Below the pieces are notes generated by a model, which saw only the letters and a program-made list of their open reading frames with translations, was not told the origin of the DNA and made no database searches. DNA of 36,187 nt from Desulfuromonadaceae bacterium (GTDB lineage Bacteria; Desulfobacterota; Desulfuromonadia; Desulfuromonadales; Desulfuromonadaceae), in contig JAFGXV010000028.1 of NCBI GenBank assembly GCA_016936455.1, positions 1 through 36,187 on the forward strand. Reading direction: 5' to 3'. A program made the position numbers and the translations under genes. This document shows, one piece after another, positions 10,957 through 19,377 of this stretch (the stretch's first letter is position 1; every line of letters starts with the position of its first letter).

Positions 10957-12416
10957 CATCCTTCTTGCTGTTCCTCCTCGTCATGGCGACGCACGGCCAT
11001 CCCCTTGCCGAGTTCAATCACCTTCACCAGATTGGTCGATCCCGGCCGCCACAGCGGCGTGCCAGCCGTCACCACGATGCGGTCGTTGTTTTTTGCCAGC
11101 CCGCTGGCCAGACTCCAGCGCCGGGCCGTGACAAACAGCGCATCGGCAGTGGTCAGGGTTTCCACCTGAACCGGTCGCACCCCCCACACCAGATTGAGCT
11201 GGCGGCAGGTCCGCGCACTCGGGCTTAGGGCCACCACCGGGCACAAGGGACGGAAACCGGCCACGCACAGCGCAGTAAACCCGGAACCGGTATAGGCCAA
11301 AATGGCCGCCGCCTTCAGATCATTCGCCACCCAGCCGCTGGCGCGGCCGATGGCCCGCGCCACCGAGACATCGACATCAAGCTCCGGCATCTCCATGGCC
11401 AGGGTGGCCGGCACATAGGGTTCCGTGGCCCGGGCAATGCGGTCAAGGGTCTGGGCGGCCTCAACCGGAAACGCACCCGACGCCGTTTCATCCGACAGCA
11501 TCAGGGCATCGGTGCCATCATAGATGGCATTAGCCACATCCGTCGCTTCGGCACGGGTCGGGCGCGGGCTGGCCACCATGCTCGACAGCATCTGAGTCGC
11601 GGTAATGGTCAGCCGGCCCCGCCGCCGCGCGCGCGCCAGCAACTGCTTCTGCAGCACCGGCACGGTTTCGAGCGGCACCTCGACCCCCAGATCGCCGCGG
11701 GCGATCATGACACCGTCCACCCGTTGCAGAATGCCCTCGAAATGTTCCACCGCCTGGGGCTTCTCGATCTTGGCAATCAGCTTCACCGGTTCAGGGGCGG
11801 CGGCCAGGATGGAGCGCACCTCGTCCAGATCTTCCCCGCGCCGGACGAACGACAGGGCCACAATGTCGACCCCCTGCTCCAGCCCGAAACGCAGATCCTC
11901 GCGATCCTTTTCGGTAAAGGCCGGAATCTTCAGATCGCTGTGCGGCAGATTGACGCCCTTGCGTCGGTAGGCGGTGCCACCGCGCACCACCCGGCACAAC
12001 ACACGCGGCGCCTCCAGAGCCTCGACCCGCAGTTCCATCAGGCCGTCGGCCAGCATGATGACATCGCCCACGGCCACGTCGTCGTAAAAACCGGGGCAGT
12101 CCACGGGCAAGGCGTCCTCCACCCCCTGATCCGAGGCACAGAGGGCCACCTGGTCACCGTCGCGCAGCACCACGCCCTCCTCCGGCAGCAGACCGAGGCG
12201 GATCTTGGGACCGCACAGATCCTGCAGAATCGCCACCGGCTCGTTCAGTTTGGCCGCAATCTCACGGATCTTGCGGATCAAAACCGCATGCGACGCATGG
12301 TCGCCATGGGAAAAGTTCAGCCGCGCCACGTTCATGCCACTGCGAATCAGACGTTCCAGCACCGCATCGGAGGACGAAGCGGGCCCGATGGTACAGACAA
12401 TTTTGGTTCGGCGCAT
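10956..12416 (-). CDS. pyk: Pyruvate kinase
   Basis: Pyruvate kinase transfers phosphate from phosphoenolpyruvate to ADP at the end of glycolysis. The 486-residue protein starts at ATG 12416 (MRRTKIVCTIGPASSS), 7 nt after AAGGA; the upstream extension to 12560 overlaps the macro-domain gene and is unlike pyruvate kinases. The core motifs are ARLNFSHG, LIAKIEKPQAVEHFEGI (catalytic lysine and Mg-ligand glutamate), IARGDLGVEVP and MLSDETASG. The C-terminal domain is shorter than a PEP-utiliser-fused form, and the protein ends in a charged tail DEEEQQEG. It is co-transcribed with the macro-domain gene 25 nt upstream. Confidence 0.96.
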   Translation of the reverse strand: MRRTKIVCTIGPASSSDAVLERLIRSGMNVARLNFSHGDHASHAVLIRKIREIAAKLNEPVAILQDLCGPKIRLGLLPEEGVVLRDGDQVALCASDQGVEDALPVDCPGFYDDVAVGDVIMLADGLMELRVEALEAPRVLCRVVRGGTAYRRKGVNLPHSDLKIPAFTEKDREDLRFGLEQGVDIVALSFVRRGEDLDEVRSILAAAPEPVKLIAKIEKPQAVEHFEGILQRVDGVMIARGDLGVEVPLETVPVLQKQLLARARRRGRLTITATQMLSSMVASPRPTRAEATDVANAIYDGTDALMLSDETASGAFPVEAAQTLDRIARATEPYVPATLAMEMPELDVDVSVARAIGRASGWVANDLKAAAILAYTGSGFTALCVAGFRPLCPVVALSPSARTCRQLNLVWGVRPVQVETLTTADALFVTARRWSLASGLAKNNDRIVVTAGTPLWRPGSTNLVKVIELGKGMAVRRHDEEEQQEG

Positions 12417-12441
12417 AAAAAAATCCTTTCTTGTAACCCAA

Positions 12442-12951
12442 TTAACAGAGGGCCAGACACTGGCGCATGACCGCGCAGGTCTCGGCGTCGAAGCCCACCA
12501 GCACCACCCGCTCCAGCGAAGTGGTGGCCCCAATGGCTGCACGGATTTCGCGGAGGGCAATGCAACACCCCTCTTCGAGAGGATAGCCGTAAATACCGCA
12601 ACTGATGGCGGGAAAGGCGAGACTTTTCACGCCCAGCTCTTCGGCCAGATGCAGGCTCTTGCGGTAACAGGAGGCCAGCAGTTCGGCCTCGCCGGACTGC
12701 CCGCCGCGCCAGCGCGGACCAACAGCATGCAACACATAACGCACCGGCAGGGCAAAGCCCGGCGTCACCTTGACATCCCCGGTGGCACAGCCGTTGAGCC
12801 GACGACACGCCTCCAGCAGCTGCGGACCGGCAGCGCGGTGGATGGCCCCATCCACCCCACCACCGCCGAGCAGGCTGGTATTGGCCGCGTTGACAATGGC
12901 CTCCACGTCGAGCCGGGTGATATCGCCCTGTACAATCTCGATTTGCGTCAT
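12442..12951 (-). CDS. Macro-domain protein (O-acetyl-ADP-ribose deacetylase-like)
   Basis: The 169-residue protein is a single macro domain of the YmdB/MacroD type, which binds ADP-ribose and often hydrolyses O-acetyl-ADP-ribose or removes mono-ADP-ribose. The signature [23 protein letters not shown] (20-42) is intact, including N21, N24, the glycine loop and D34. [12 protein letters not shown] (about 114-125) forms the second substrate loop. GGGGGAA precedes the ATG. The gene ends 25 nt before pyk on the same strand, so both are probably in one transcript. The link between ADP-ribose turnover and pyruvate kinase is not explained by known pathways. Confidence 0.92.
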   Translation of the reverse strand: MTQIEIVQGDITRLDVEAIVNAANTSLLGGGGVDGAIHRAAGPQLLEACRRLNGCATGDVKVTPGFALPVRYVLHAVGPRWRGGQSGEAELLASCYRKSLHLAEELGVKSLAFPAISCGIYGYPLEEGCCIALREIRAAIGATTSLERVVLVGFDAETCAVMRQCLALC

Positions 12952-13108
12952 AGGATTCCCCCTGATCTAGGCATGCTGTCTTCCTATGTTACTATTAAGA
13001 GGGTCGGGGACAACCCCGCACGTTATTTTCTCCGGTCCCGAAAAGGGCCGATCACCAGGCCCGCCCACCGCTGCCACAACCGCATGTTAGCACAGCCAAG
13101 GAGGCTTC

Positions 13109-14269
13109 ATGGATCTTTACCTGTCCCAGCGGGCCCAGGCGGTCACACCTTTTCTGGCCATGGAGATCATGGAGCTGGCCAAAGCCCGTCAGGCTGAAGG
13201 CCACGATGTGCTCTATCTGTGTCTGGGCGAACCCGACTTTCCGACCCCGGAACCCATCACCCGCGCCGCCATCGAGGCCATCCGCTCCGGCCATACCACC
13301 TATACCCACTCCCTTGGCCTGCCGGAACTGCGCAGCGAAATCTGCCGCCACTACCAGCAGAGCTACGGCGTGCGCATCGACCCGGACCAGGTTATCGTCT
13401 CCTCCGGCACCAGTCCGCTGCTGCTGTTGCTGTTTGCCGCCCTGCTCAATGAAGGCGACGAGGTGATTCTCGGCAATCCCTCCTATGCCTGCTACGCCAA
13501 CACCGTTCGCTTCAATGGCGGCAAAGCGGTGGAAGTCGCCACCCACAGCGAAAACGGCTTTCAGCTATGCGCCGAAGACATTGCCCGCGCCCGCACGTCC
13601 CGCACCCGGGCCGTGCTGATCAACTCGCCGTCCAATCCGGCCGGCTCCCTGCTCGATGCCGACAGCCTGCGCGCCATCGCCGCACTGGGGCTGCCCGTCG
13701 TCGCGGATGAAATCTACCACGGCCTGAGCTATGACGAGCCAGAGCATTCGATTCTCGAATTCACCGATCAGGCTTTTGTGCTGGGTGGTTTCTCAAAAAC
13801 CTACGCCATGACCGGCTGGCGTCTGGGTTACCTGATCGTGCCGCCGGCTACCGTGCGCACCTTGCGTAACCTGCATCAGAACTTCGTCATCTGCGCCAAC
13901 AGTTTTGTCCAATATGCCGGCATCGCCGCGTTGCGTCACTGCCAGCCCGATGTCGCGCGCATGCGTGCCGCCTATAACGAACGGCGGCTGTTCCTGATTG
14001 AGGCGCTGCAGCAGCTCGGCCTTCCCCTGCCCTGCCTGCCCAGCGGCGCGTTCTACCTGCTGGCCGACTGCCGCCACCTCAGCACCGACTCCGTCGCACT
14101 GGCGCGGGAAATTCTGACCCGGACCAACATCGCGCTCACTCCCGGCATCGACTTTGGCAGCAACTGCGAAGGCTTCCTGCGCTTCTCCTATGCCACCTCC
14201 CTCGACACCCTGCAGCAGGCCGTGGAGCGGCTGCGCACGTGGCTGTCAACACGAACAGCGGCGGGTTAA
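13109..14269 (+). CDS. Class I/II PLP-dependent aminotransferase
   Basis: A 386-residue fold-type I aminotransferase of the aspartate aminotransferase superfamily. The PLP lysine is K230 in GGFSKTYAMTGWRLGY, which also supplies the phosphate-binding arginine R238. N177 in SPSNPAG, D200 and Y203 in ADEIYHG, and the C-terminal FLRFSYA arginine (carboxylate binding) are present. AAGGAGG lies 5 nt before the ATG. Substrate specificity cannot be assigned: aspartate, branched-chain or aromatic donors are all possible for this subgroup. It stands alone, divergent from the macro-pyk operon and convergent with the cytochrome gene. The 157-bp gap before it contains the hairpin CGGGG-ACAA-CCCCG at 13005-13018. 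Confidence 0.9.
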   Translation: MDLYLSQRAQAVTPFLAMEIMELAKARQAEGHDVLYLCLGEPDFPTPEPITRAAIEAIRSGHTTYTHSLGLPELRSEICRHYQQSYGVRIDPDQVIVSSGTSPLLLLLFAALLNEGDEVILGNPSYACYANTVRFNGGKAVEVATHSENGFQLCAEDIARARTSRTRAVLINSPSNPAGSLLDADSLRAIAALGLPVVADEIYHGLSYDEPEHSILEFTDQAFVLGGFSKTYAMTGWRLGYLIVPPATVRTLRNLHQNFVICANSFVQYAGIAALRHCQPDVARMRAAYNERRLFLIEALQQLGLPLPCLPSGAFYLLADCRHLSTDSVALAREILTRTNIALTPGIDFGSNCEGFLRFSYATSLDTLQQAVERLRTWLSTRTAAG

Positions 14270-14274
14270 ACAAA

Positions 14275-14308
14275 AAGCCGCTGCAGGAACAGGCTCCCAC
14301 AGCGGCTT
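14275..14308 (-). terminator. Shared terminator between aminotransferase and cytochrome genes
   Basis: AAGCCGCTG (14275-14283) pairs with CAGCGGCTT (14300-14308) around a 16-nt loop. On the minus strand the stem is followed by a run of T residues (the A-run at 14272-14276), so it mainly terminates the cytochrome gene that ends at 14334. It lies 6 nt past the aminotransferase stop and may also act there. Confidence 0.8.
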
Positions 14309-14333
14309 CACAGCTTCACCAGCCCCTTGGCGG

Positions 14334-15062
14334 CTATTTTTTATGACAGCCCGCGCAATTGGTCGGCCCGCGACTCTTGTCCTTGTGACACCCCTTGCAC
14401 AGAGCATGCGCCTTATCCTTGCCCAGCTCAAACGCCGCAGGAGCGCTCTCGCCATGGCAGGGGGTACAGCCAAGCTCCTTGCCATGCACCGCATGGGGGA
14501 ACGTCACGGCCCCGTAGCTGTTCTCCAGCACCAGGATTGCCGGAGAAGCTGTCTGCGCTGCCGCCGGGCTCAATAGTCCGGAAACCAGCGCATTCACGGT
14601 CTGCTGGGCGGTCCCACCCTCCGTTGCCGCTTCCTCTTTCTGCGGTTGCGCCAACGTGGCAACAGCCCCGGTGGCCAACGCGGTCAAAGCATTGCCGGAG
14701 CCCCCCGGTTCACTTGCGGGCTGGGTAACCGGCGCGGCCAGTTCCGCCAGCGCCTTCTGGCCTTCCTGCACCAGATTCTGCTTGGCCTCGGCCACCACCT
14801 GCTTGCCCTGCTCGACTACCGCATCAGGCACTGCGGCCACCTGCTGAACGATTTCCGTCGCCATCTGGGTCACGGCCTGCTCCCCCTTTTCCACCACCTG
14901 CTTGACCTGGGTCGTCACTTCCTTGACGGCGGTCTCCACCTGCTGCGTCACAGGGGCCGGTTGCTCTTTGGCCGGGGTCGGTGTCTCGGCGACCTCCTGC
15001 TTCTTTTCACAGCCAGTTGCCAACGCCAACAGCATTGCGATCAGAATCATTTTTTTGGTCAT
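14334..15062 (-). CDS. Lipoprotein-tethered PpcA-like triheme cytochrome c7
   Basis: The 242-residue product has three parts. A lipoprotein signal with lipobox LATGC (C18) is followed by a low-complexity spacer of about 150 residues rich in V, Q, E, A, K and P. The C-terminal domain (about 176-242) closely resembles periplasmic triheme PpcA of Geobacter. It has three CXXCH heme sites (CTPCH 199-203, CKGCH 222-226, CAGCH 236-240) and distal histidines H190, H193 and H219, which is all six axial ligands for three bis-His hemes. AGGAGG lies 6 nt before ATG 15062. The protein is probably a membrane-anchored periplasmic electron carrier with a long flexible arm. It lies 91 nt after ssb on the same strand and has its own terminator. 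Confidence 0.88.
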   Translation of the reverse strand: MTKKMILIAMLLALATGCEKKQEVAETPTPAKEQPAPVTQQVETAVKEVTTQVKQVVEKGEQAVTQMATEIVQQVAAVPDAVVEQGKQVVAEAKQNLVQEGQKALAELAAPVTQPASEPGGSGNALTALATGAVATLAQPQKEEAATEGGTAQQTVNALVSGLLSPAAAQTASPAILVLENSYGAVTFPHAVHGKELGCTPCHGESAPAAFELGKDKAHALCKGCHKDKSRGPTNCAGCHKK

Positions 15063-15153
15063 TTTTTCCTCCTCGTTTAAACAGGAACTACCACGACAAA
15101 ACCTGACGGGAAATAAGGGCAACTACTCAATCGCTTAAAACCAGTCCATTCGA

Positions 15154-15630
15154 CTAGAACGGAATCTCATCATCCGGATTGAACGCCGGTTCCTGGTAGC
15201 TCGGTGCCGGCGCACTCTGACCGCCCCCCGGATAGCTCCCGCGCTCTGACGTCGCCGGGGAAGAGCCGTAGGAGTCGACGCCATAGCTGCCGCCTTCCTC
15301 ACCGGCGCGGCCGAGCATCTGCATCTGGTCGGCCACAACTTCCGTGGTGTAGCGGTCGTTGCCATCGCGGTCCTGCCACTTGCGGGTGGTCAGCTTGCCT
15401 TCGATGTAGACCTGCTTGCCCTTGTGCAGATATTTACCACAGATTTCCGCCAGCTGCCGCCAGGCCACAATATTGTGCCACTCGGTCCGGGTCTGGCGAT
15501 TGCCGTCGCGATCCTTATACGATTCCGTTGTTGCCAGCGAAAAATTCGCCACGGCGACACCGGCCGGCGTATAGCGCAACTCAGGATCTTTCCCCAGGTT
15601 TCCTACCAAAATAACTTTATTAACCGACAC
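15154..15630 (-). CDS. ssb: Single-stranded DNA-binding protein
   Basis: SSB coats single-stranded DNA during replication, recombination and repair and recruits partners through its C-terminal tip. The 158-residue product has an OB fold (about 1-110, starting [20 protein letters not shown]), a Gly/Ser/Pro-rich linker, and the acidic tip DDEIPF. The start is GTG at 15630 (V-SVNKV...), with GGAGG 5 nt upstream. The nearby ATG codons are out of frame, and the open frame to 15663 adds non-family residues. PriA, encoded elsewhere in this window, is a known binding partner of the SSB tip. Confidence 0.95.
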   Translation of the reverse strand: MSVNKVILVGNLGKDPELRYTPAGVAVANFSLATTESYKDRDGNRQTRTEWHNIVAWRQLAEICGKYLHKGKQVYIEGKLTTRKWQDRDGNDRYTTEVVADQMQMLGRAGEEGGSYGVDSYGSSPATSERGSYPGGGQSAPAPSYQEPAFNPDDEIPF

Positions 15631-15854
15631 ATCATCCTCCAACGGGTTTGTATGCAACGACAACGTTCATCGATACGGAAAGTAAACTTAAAAGAACAGT
15701 CCCCCCAGGGGCCACTGCCCGGTAACTGTTTTTCGCAGACACATACTACATCTTCAGCGTCTTCTCTCATAGCCCATTTTCGCCGCAACCAGAACGGCCC
15801 AGTTTGGCCCCCACTGCAATTTCTGCTTTTTTTGTTCGACGACAGCCAGAAATG

Positions 15855-16487
15855 TCAATGATGCTCGGGCAACACCACCTGGGGAGTCAGCGCGATATTC
15901 TGCACCGTCCAGTCAATAAGATCACGAGACAACTGCGCACTGACCTGACCAAAGGCCGCAACAATCTGCGGCGGCTGTTCCCCAGCCAGCGGTTGCCAGG
16001 CACTGAACTGGCGAGAAGCAATAATCCGTTTACTCTGGACATCCACCAGACGCGCATCCAGCCGAATGAGTACATGGATGGTTTTCCCCTGGCACTCACA
16101 CTGAAAAGACTGCAAAGTGTTGCTCAGGGCGTAATCAACCGCGAGAGTTTCATCATCACTGCTCAGGTGCGCGATGCGACCGTCCCGCTGGAACGCCTCC
16201 AGCAAATAGTCCCGCCACAGCACCGGAATAGGTGCATTCCAGCGGATTCCCGGATAGGCGCTCAGGGTGTTATCGTGGGCAACAATCATCCGTGAACTGG
16301 TGAGAACACCGCTGGCCAGCGCGCTGTCGATACGAAGCGAGCAACGTCGCTCAACAGCGTGGCGGACACTGTCCGTTGCCGCGGGTAACTGATAAATGGT
16401 CGCCGGCTGTGACTGGGGCAACAAGGTGCAGGACCCGACCAAACAGGCCACAAGAAGAATCCAGGCGCTAAAAGCTGCTTTATTCAT
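15855..16487 (-). CDS. ABC-type transport auxiliary lipoprotein (PqiC/YmbA-like)
   Basis: The 210-residue predicted lipoprotein has a signal peptide ending in lipobox VGSC (C20). The following YQLPAATDSVRH and the SRMIVAHDNTLSAYPGIRWNAPIPVLW segment match the auxiliary lipoprotein family found with MCE transporters. These proteins sit at the outer membrane and cooperate with the MCE protein in lipid movement. It is the last gene of the operon and overlaps the MCE gene by 4 nt. Two extra cysteines (FQCECQGK near 128) could form a disulfide. The 224-bp gap between it and ssb shows no other gene and no clear terminator. Confidence 0.85.
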   Translation of the reverse strand: MNKAAFSAWILLVACLVGSCTLLPQSQPATIYQLPAATDSVRHAVERRCSLRIDSALASGVLTSSRMIVAHDNTLSAYPGIRWNAPIPVLWRDYLLEAFQRDGRIAHLSSDDETLAVDYALSNTLQSFQCECQGKTIHVLIRLDARLVDVQSKRIIASRQFSAWQPLAGEQPPQIVAAFGQVSAQLSRDLIDWTVQNIALTPQVVLPEHH

Positions 16488-17404
16488 GGCTGAAACTCCT
16501 TGATCCGTTCACCGCCGAGCAGATATTCGGCCGGATTATCCTCCAACTGCTTGGCGATTCGACCGAGAGTGGCGAGAGTCTGACGAAACTCGCGGATGGC
16601 GCTGCCCAGCTCGTTGACGCCCTGCATGCCGAGTGTAAAGCTTTCCGCGTTGTCATTCACCAGACGATCCAGCCGGCCGGCCGTCTGGTTCAGGCTTGTC
16701 AGTGTCTGGTCTGCCGTGGCAAAGAGCTCTTTTCCGTGCACCCCGACCAACCGGTTAACACCGACCATCAGCTCCCGCCCCTCCCGCGCTGCCAGCGCCA
16801 GATCACGCAACCCCTGGCCGACCTCGCCCTTTTGTGCCTCAAGGGCACCCGTGAGGCTTTCCAGATGTTCAATCATCCGGCTGACATGGTGAACATTTTC
16901 CTGCGACAGTAACAGCTTGGCATTGGCGATGAGCTCATTCATGCTGAGCAGGATTTCGTTGCTGTTGAGCTTGAGTTTGGACAACGGTGACGGCTCGGCA
17001 ACAATGAGAGGCAACTGACGTCCCTCCCGGGCACGCAGCATCGGGCTGTCGGGTGTGCCATTGGACAGCTGAATATTCGAAGCACCGGTAATATTGGCCA
17101 GCGCGAGGCGCGCCTGGGTATTTTCACGGATCGGGGTCGTATCGTTAACCTCGATCCGCGCCCAGACCTTGCGCGGATCCTGCGGGTCAAGCGACAGCTG
17201 TTTGACTTCCCCGACAACAATACCGCTGTACTCAACCTTATTTCCTACGGACAAGCCATTAACGGCCTCATTGAACAGAACATCGTACAGTCTGTCATGT
17301 TGTCCATCACCGCTTTTAGCCAGCCACAAACCAAACAGCATGGCCGACGCGGCGACAACAACCGTAAACAGACCGATCAGCACATAGTGAGCGCGTGTTT
17401 CCAT
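16484..17404 (-). CDS. MlaD/MCE-domain lipid transport protein
   Basis: The 306-residue protein has one N-terminal transmembrane anchor (about 6-28), a single MCE domain (about 39-120, with VNGLSVGNKVEYSGIVVGEVKQL), and a long helical C-terminal region. MCE proteins form hexameric rings in the periplasm that shuttle phospholipid between the inner-membrane ABC transporter and outer-membrane partners. The helical tail (about 145-290) is longer than in E. coli MlaD and recalls PqiB/Mce-type tunnels. It follows the ATPase gene with no gap and overlaps the lipoprotein gene by 4 nt. Confidence 0.9.
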   Translation of the reverse strand: METRAHYVLIGLFTVVVAASAMLFGLWLAKSGDGQHDRLYDVLFNEAVNGLSVGNKVEYSGIVVGEVKQLSLDPQDPRKVWARIEVNDTTPIRENTQARLALANITGASNIQLSNGTPDSPMLRAREGRQLPLIVAEPSPLSKLKLNSNEILLSMNELIANAKLLLSQENVHHVSRMIEHLESLTGALEAQKGEVGQGLRDLALAAREGRELMVGVNRLVGVHGKELFATADQTLTSLNQTAGRLDRLVNDNAESFTLGMQGVNELGSAIREFRQTLATLGRIAKQLEDNPAEYLLGGERIKEFQP

Positions 17405-18214
17405 TTAGGACTCCTTGCTCTTCCCGCAGGCCGTTACCGCCTGTTGCGCCGCGCGACCACGCGGCCCGTGAAAATACGCCTGTATCCATGGATCATCGTA
17501 CGCCGCAACACGTGCGAGGGTATCAGCGACCAGCACTTTTTTCTGCGACAGCACAGCAATGCGATCACAGGTGGTGTACAGCGTATCCAGATCGTGCGTG
17601 ACGAGAAATACGCTGAGATTAAACGCATCACGCAAGGTCAGCAGCAGTTGATCAAACGCCGCAGCGGCAATCGGATCAAGACCCGCCGTGGGCTCATCCA
17701 GAAACAGGATATCGGGATCAAGCGCCAGGGCACGAGCCAGAGCCGCGCGCTTCACCATCCCCCCCGACAGGGACGAAGGATACTGATCCGCAGCTTCCTT
17801 TCTCAGCCCGGTCAGCGCCAGCTTGACCCCGGCCAAGCGTTCCGCCTCCAGCCGAGAGAGTCCGGCATGCTCGATCAGTGGCAGCGCCACATTCTCACGC
17901 ACCGTCAGCGACGAAAACAGTGCCCCGTTCTGAAACAGGATGCCGGTTCGCCGTTCGACACTGGATCGTTTACCTGCCCAGCGTTGCTGGAGATCTTCTC
18001 CGAGTATCCGCACACGTCCGCTGGTCGGCCGACGCAAACCGACCAGGGAGCGCAGCAACACAGACTTTCCCGTCCCAGAGCCCCCGACGACACCGAGAAT
18101 TTCGCCACGATAAACATCAAGGTCGAGCTGGTCGTGGACGACATGGGAACCAAAATGGTTACTCAGTCCGCAGACCTGGATGACGCGCTCCCTTATTGCC
18201 AGATCAGCCATCAC
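17405..18214 (-). CDS. MlaF-like ABC transporter ATPase
   Basis: A 269-residue ABC ATPase of the MlaF/Ttg2A type that powers the MlaE permease. It has Walker A GGSGTGKS (44-51), Q-loop FQNGALFSSLTVRENVALPL (the NGALF stretch is characteristic of MCE-linked ATPases), signature LSGGMVKRAALARAL, and Walker B ILFLDEPTAGLDP. Its start overlaps the end of the permease gene by 4 nt. Confidence 0.93.
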   Translation of the reverse strand: MMADLAIRERVIQVCGLSNHFGSHVVHDQLDLDVYRGEILGVVGGSGTGKSVLLRSLVGLRRPTSGRVRILGEDLQQRWAGKRSSVERRTGILFQNGALFSSLTVRENVALPLIEHAGLSRLEAERLAGVKLALTGLRKEAADQYPSSLSGGMVKRAALARALALDPDILFLDEPTAGLDPIAAAAFDQLLLTLRDAFNLSVFLVTHDLDTLYTTCDRIAVLSQKKVLVADTLARVAAYDDPWIQAYFHGPRGRAAQQAVTACGKSKES

Positions 18215-19359
18215 CAGCCCATCTCCATACAGAATAACGCCGCGACAGCATCAAGCAAAATCACCATAAAGATGGATTGTACCACACTGGAGGTGGTGTG
18301 TTCGCCGACGGAACGCGCCGTATCCTCGACCTTGAAACCCTCGAGGCAGCCGATCAGGGCGATAACAAAAGCGAACACCGGCGCTTTGACCAGGCCCACC
18401 CAGAAATGGCGGACCGCGACCTCCTGGGTAATCGCGAGAAATCGCACCAGCGAAATATCCAGAGAAAAAACTGCCACCATGGCCCCGCCCGCAATGCCGG
18501 CCACCATCGCGACAAAGGTCAGAAGCGGAAGACTGACAAGCAGCGCCAGCGCGCGTGGTACCACCAGCATCTCAACCGGATCAAACCCCTGCACACGCAG
18601 GGCATCAATTTCCTCATTCACCTTCATCGAGCCGATCTGTGCGGTAAAAGCACTGGCCGTGCGGCCTGCGAGCAGGATCGCCGCCAGCAGCACGCCGAAT
18701 TCTCGCAGGAAAGCAAACACCACCAGATCGACGGTATAGATCGAGACACCAAAGGTGCTGAGAACCGTAGCCCCGAGAAAGGCGATGACGGCTCCGACCA
18801 GGAAAGTCAACAGCGCCACAATGGGCACGGCATTCAGCCCGGTCTGCTGCATATGCGAAACCAGCGAGGTGATGCGCCATGAGCGCGGACGCGAAAGGCT
18901 GGAGACCATGGCGACCAGTGTCAGACCCATAAAATTCAGCAGCGCGATCAGGTTGTCACGCTGACCAGTCATGACCCGACCGATATACTCCAGCGTATCT
19001 CCAAAGCTGCCGCGCGAACGGAAAAGCGCGTCACCCGCGTCGAGAACTGCCTGGCCAACACGCAGCAACAGCGCACGCCGTTCGTCCGACAGGCCGGTAG
19101 CGGTTGAAATGACCACAGAGAAATCGCGGGCTCCAAGCAGTTTCACCACAAGAGTTGCGCCAGCCGTGTCCAGCCCGGTCATCGCACTGAAGTCGACATG
19201 CTGCACCTCAGCGCCATGGAAGTTCTGAACGGATCGGCTCAGAACCTCGAAATGAGGCAGTGTCCAGGCCCCGGAAAGCGCCAGGGTGGTCTCGCCTCCC
19301 GACGTTTCACAATGCAGCCACCCCTCGACCCCGGCATTTTTTTTACAACGCGCTGTCAT
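18211..19359 (-). CDS. MlaE-family permease with N-terminal STAS domain
   Basis: The 382-residue protein joins a STAS-like domain (about 12-105, TLALSGAWTLPHFE...VDFSAMTGLDTAGATLV) to an MlaE permease (about 150-382). In E. coli the STAS protein MlaB is separate and binds MlaF; here it is fused to the permease. The permease carries several membrane helices and the family motifs RTASAFTAQIGSMKVNEEIDAL and DPVEMLVVPRALAL. Protein partners are encoded directly downstream. The ribosome site before ATG 19359 is modest (AGAGAG). The gene starts 18 nt after the YitT gene, so it may share that transcript. Confidence 0.92.
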   Translation of the reverse strand: MTARCKKNAGVEGWLHCETSGGETTLALSGAWTLPHFEVLSRSVQNFHGAEVQHVDFSAMTGLDTAGATLVVKLLGARDFSVVISTATGLSDERRALLLRVGQAVLDAGDALFRSRGSFGDTLEYIGRVMTGQRDNLIALLNFMGLTLVAMVSSLSRPRSWRITSLVSHMQQTGLNAVPIVALLTFLVGAVIAFLGATVLSTFGVSIYTVDLVVFAFLREFGVLLAAILLAGRTASAFTAQIGSMKVNEEIDALRVQGFDPVEMLVVPRALALLVSLPLLTFVAMVAGIAGGAMVAVFSLDISLVRFLAITQEVAVRHFWVGLVKAPVFAFVIALIGCLEGFKVEDTARSVGEHTTSSVVQSIFMVILLDAVAALFCMEMGW

Positions 19360-19377
19360 CGGCAGACTCTCTTTGCA

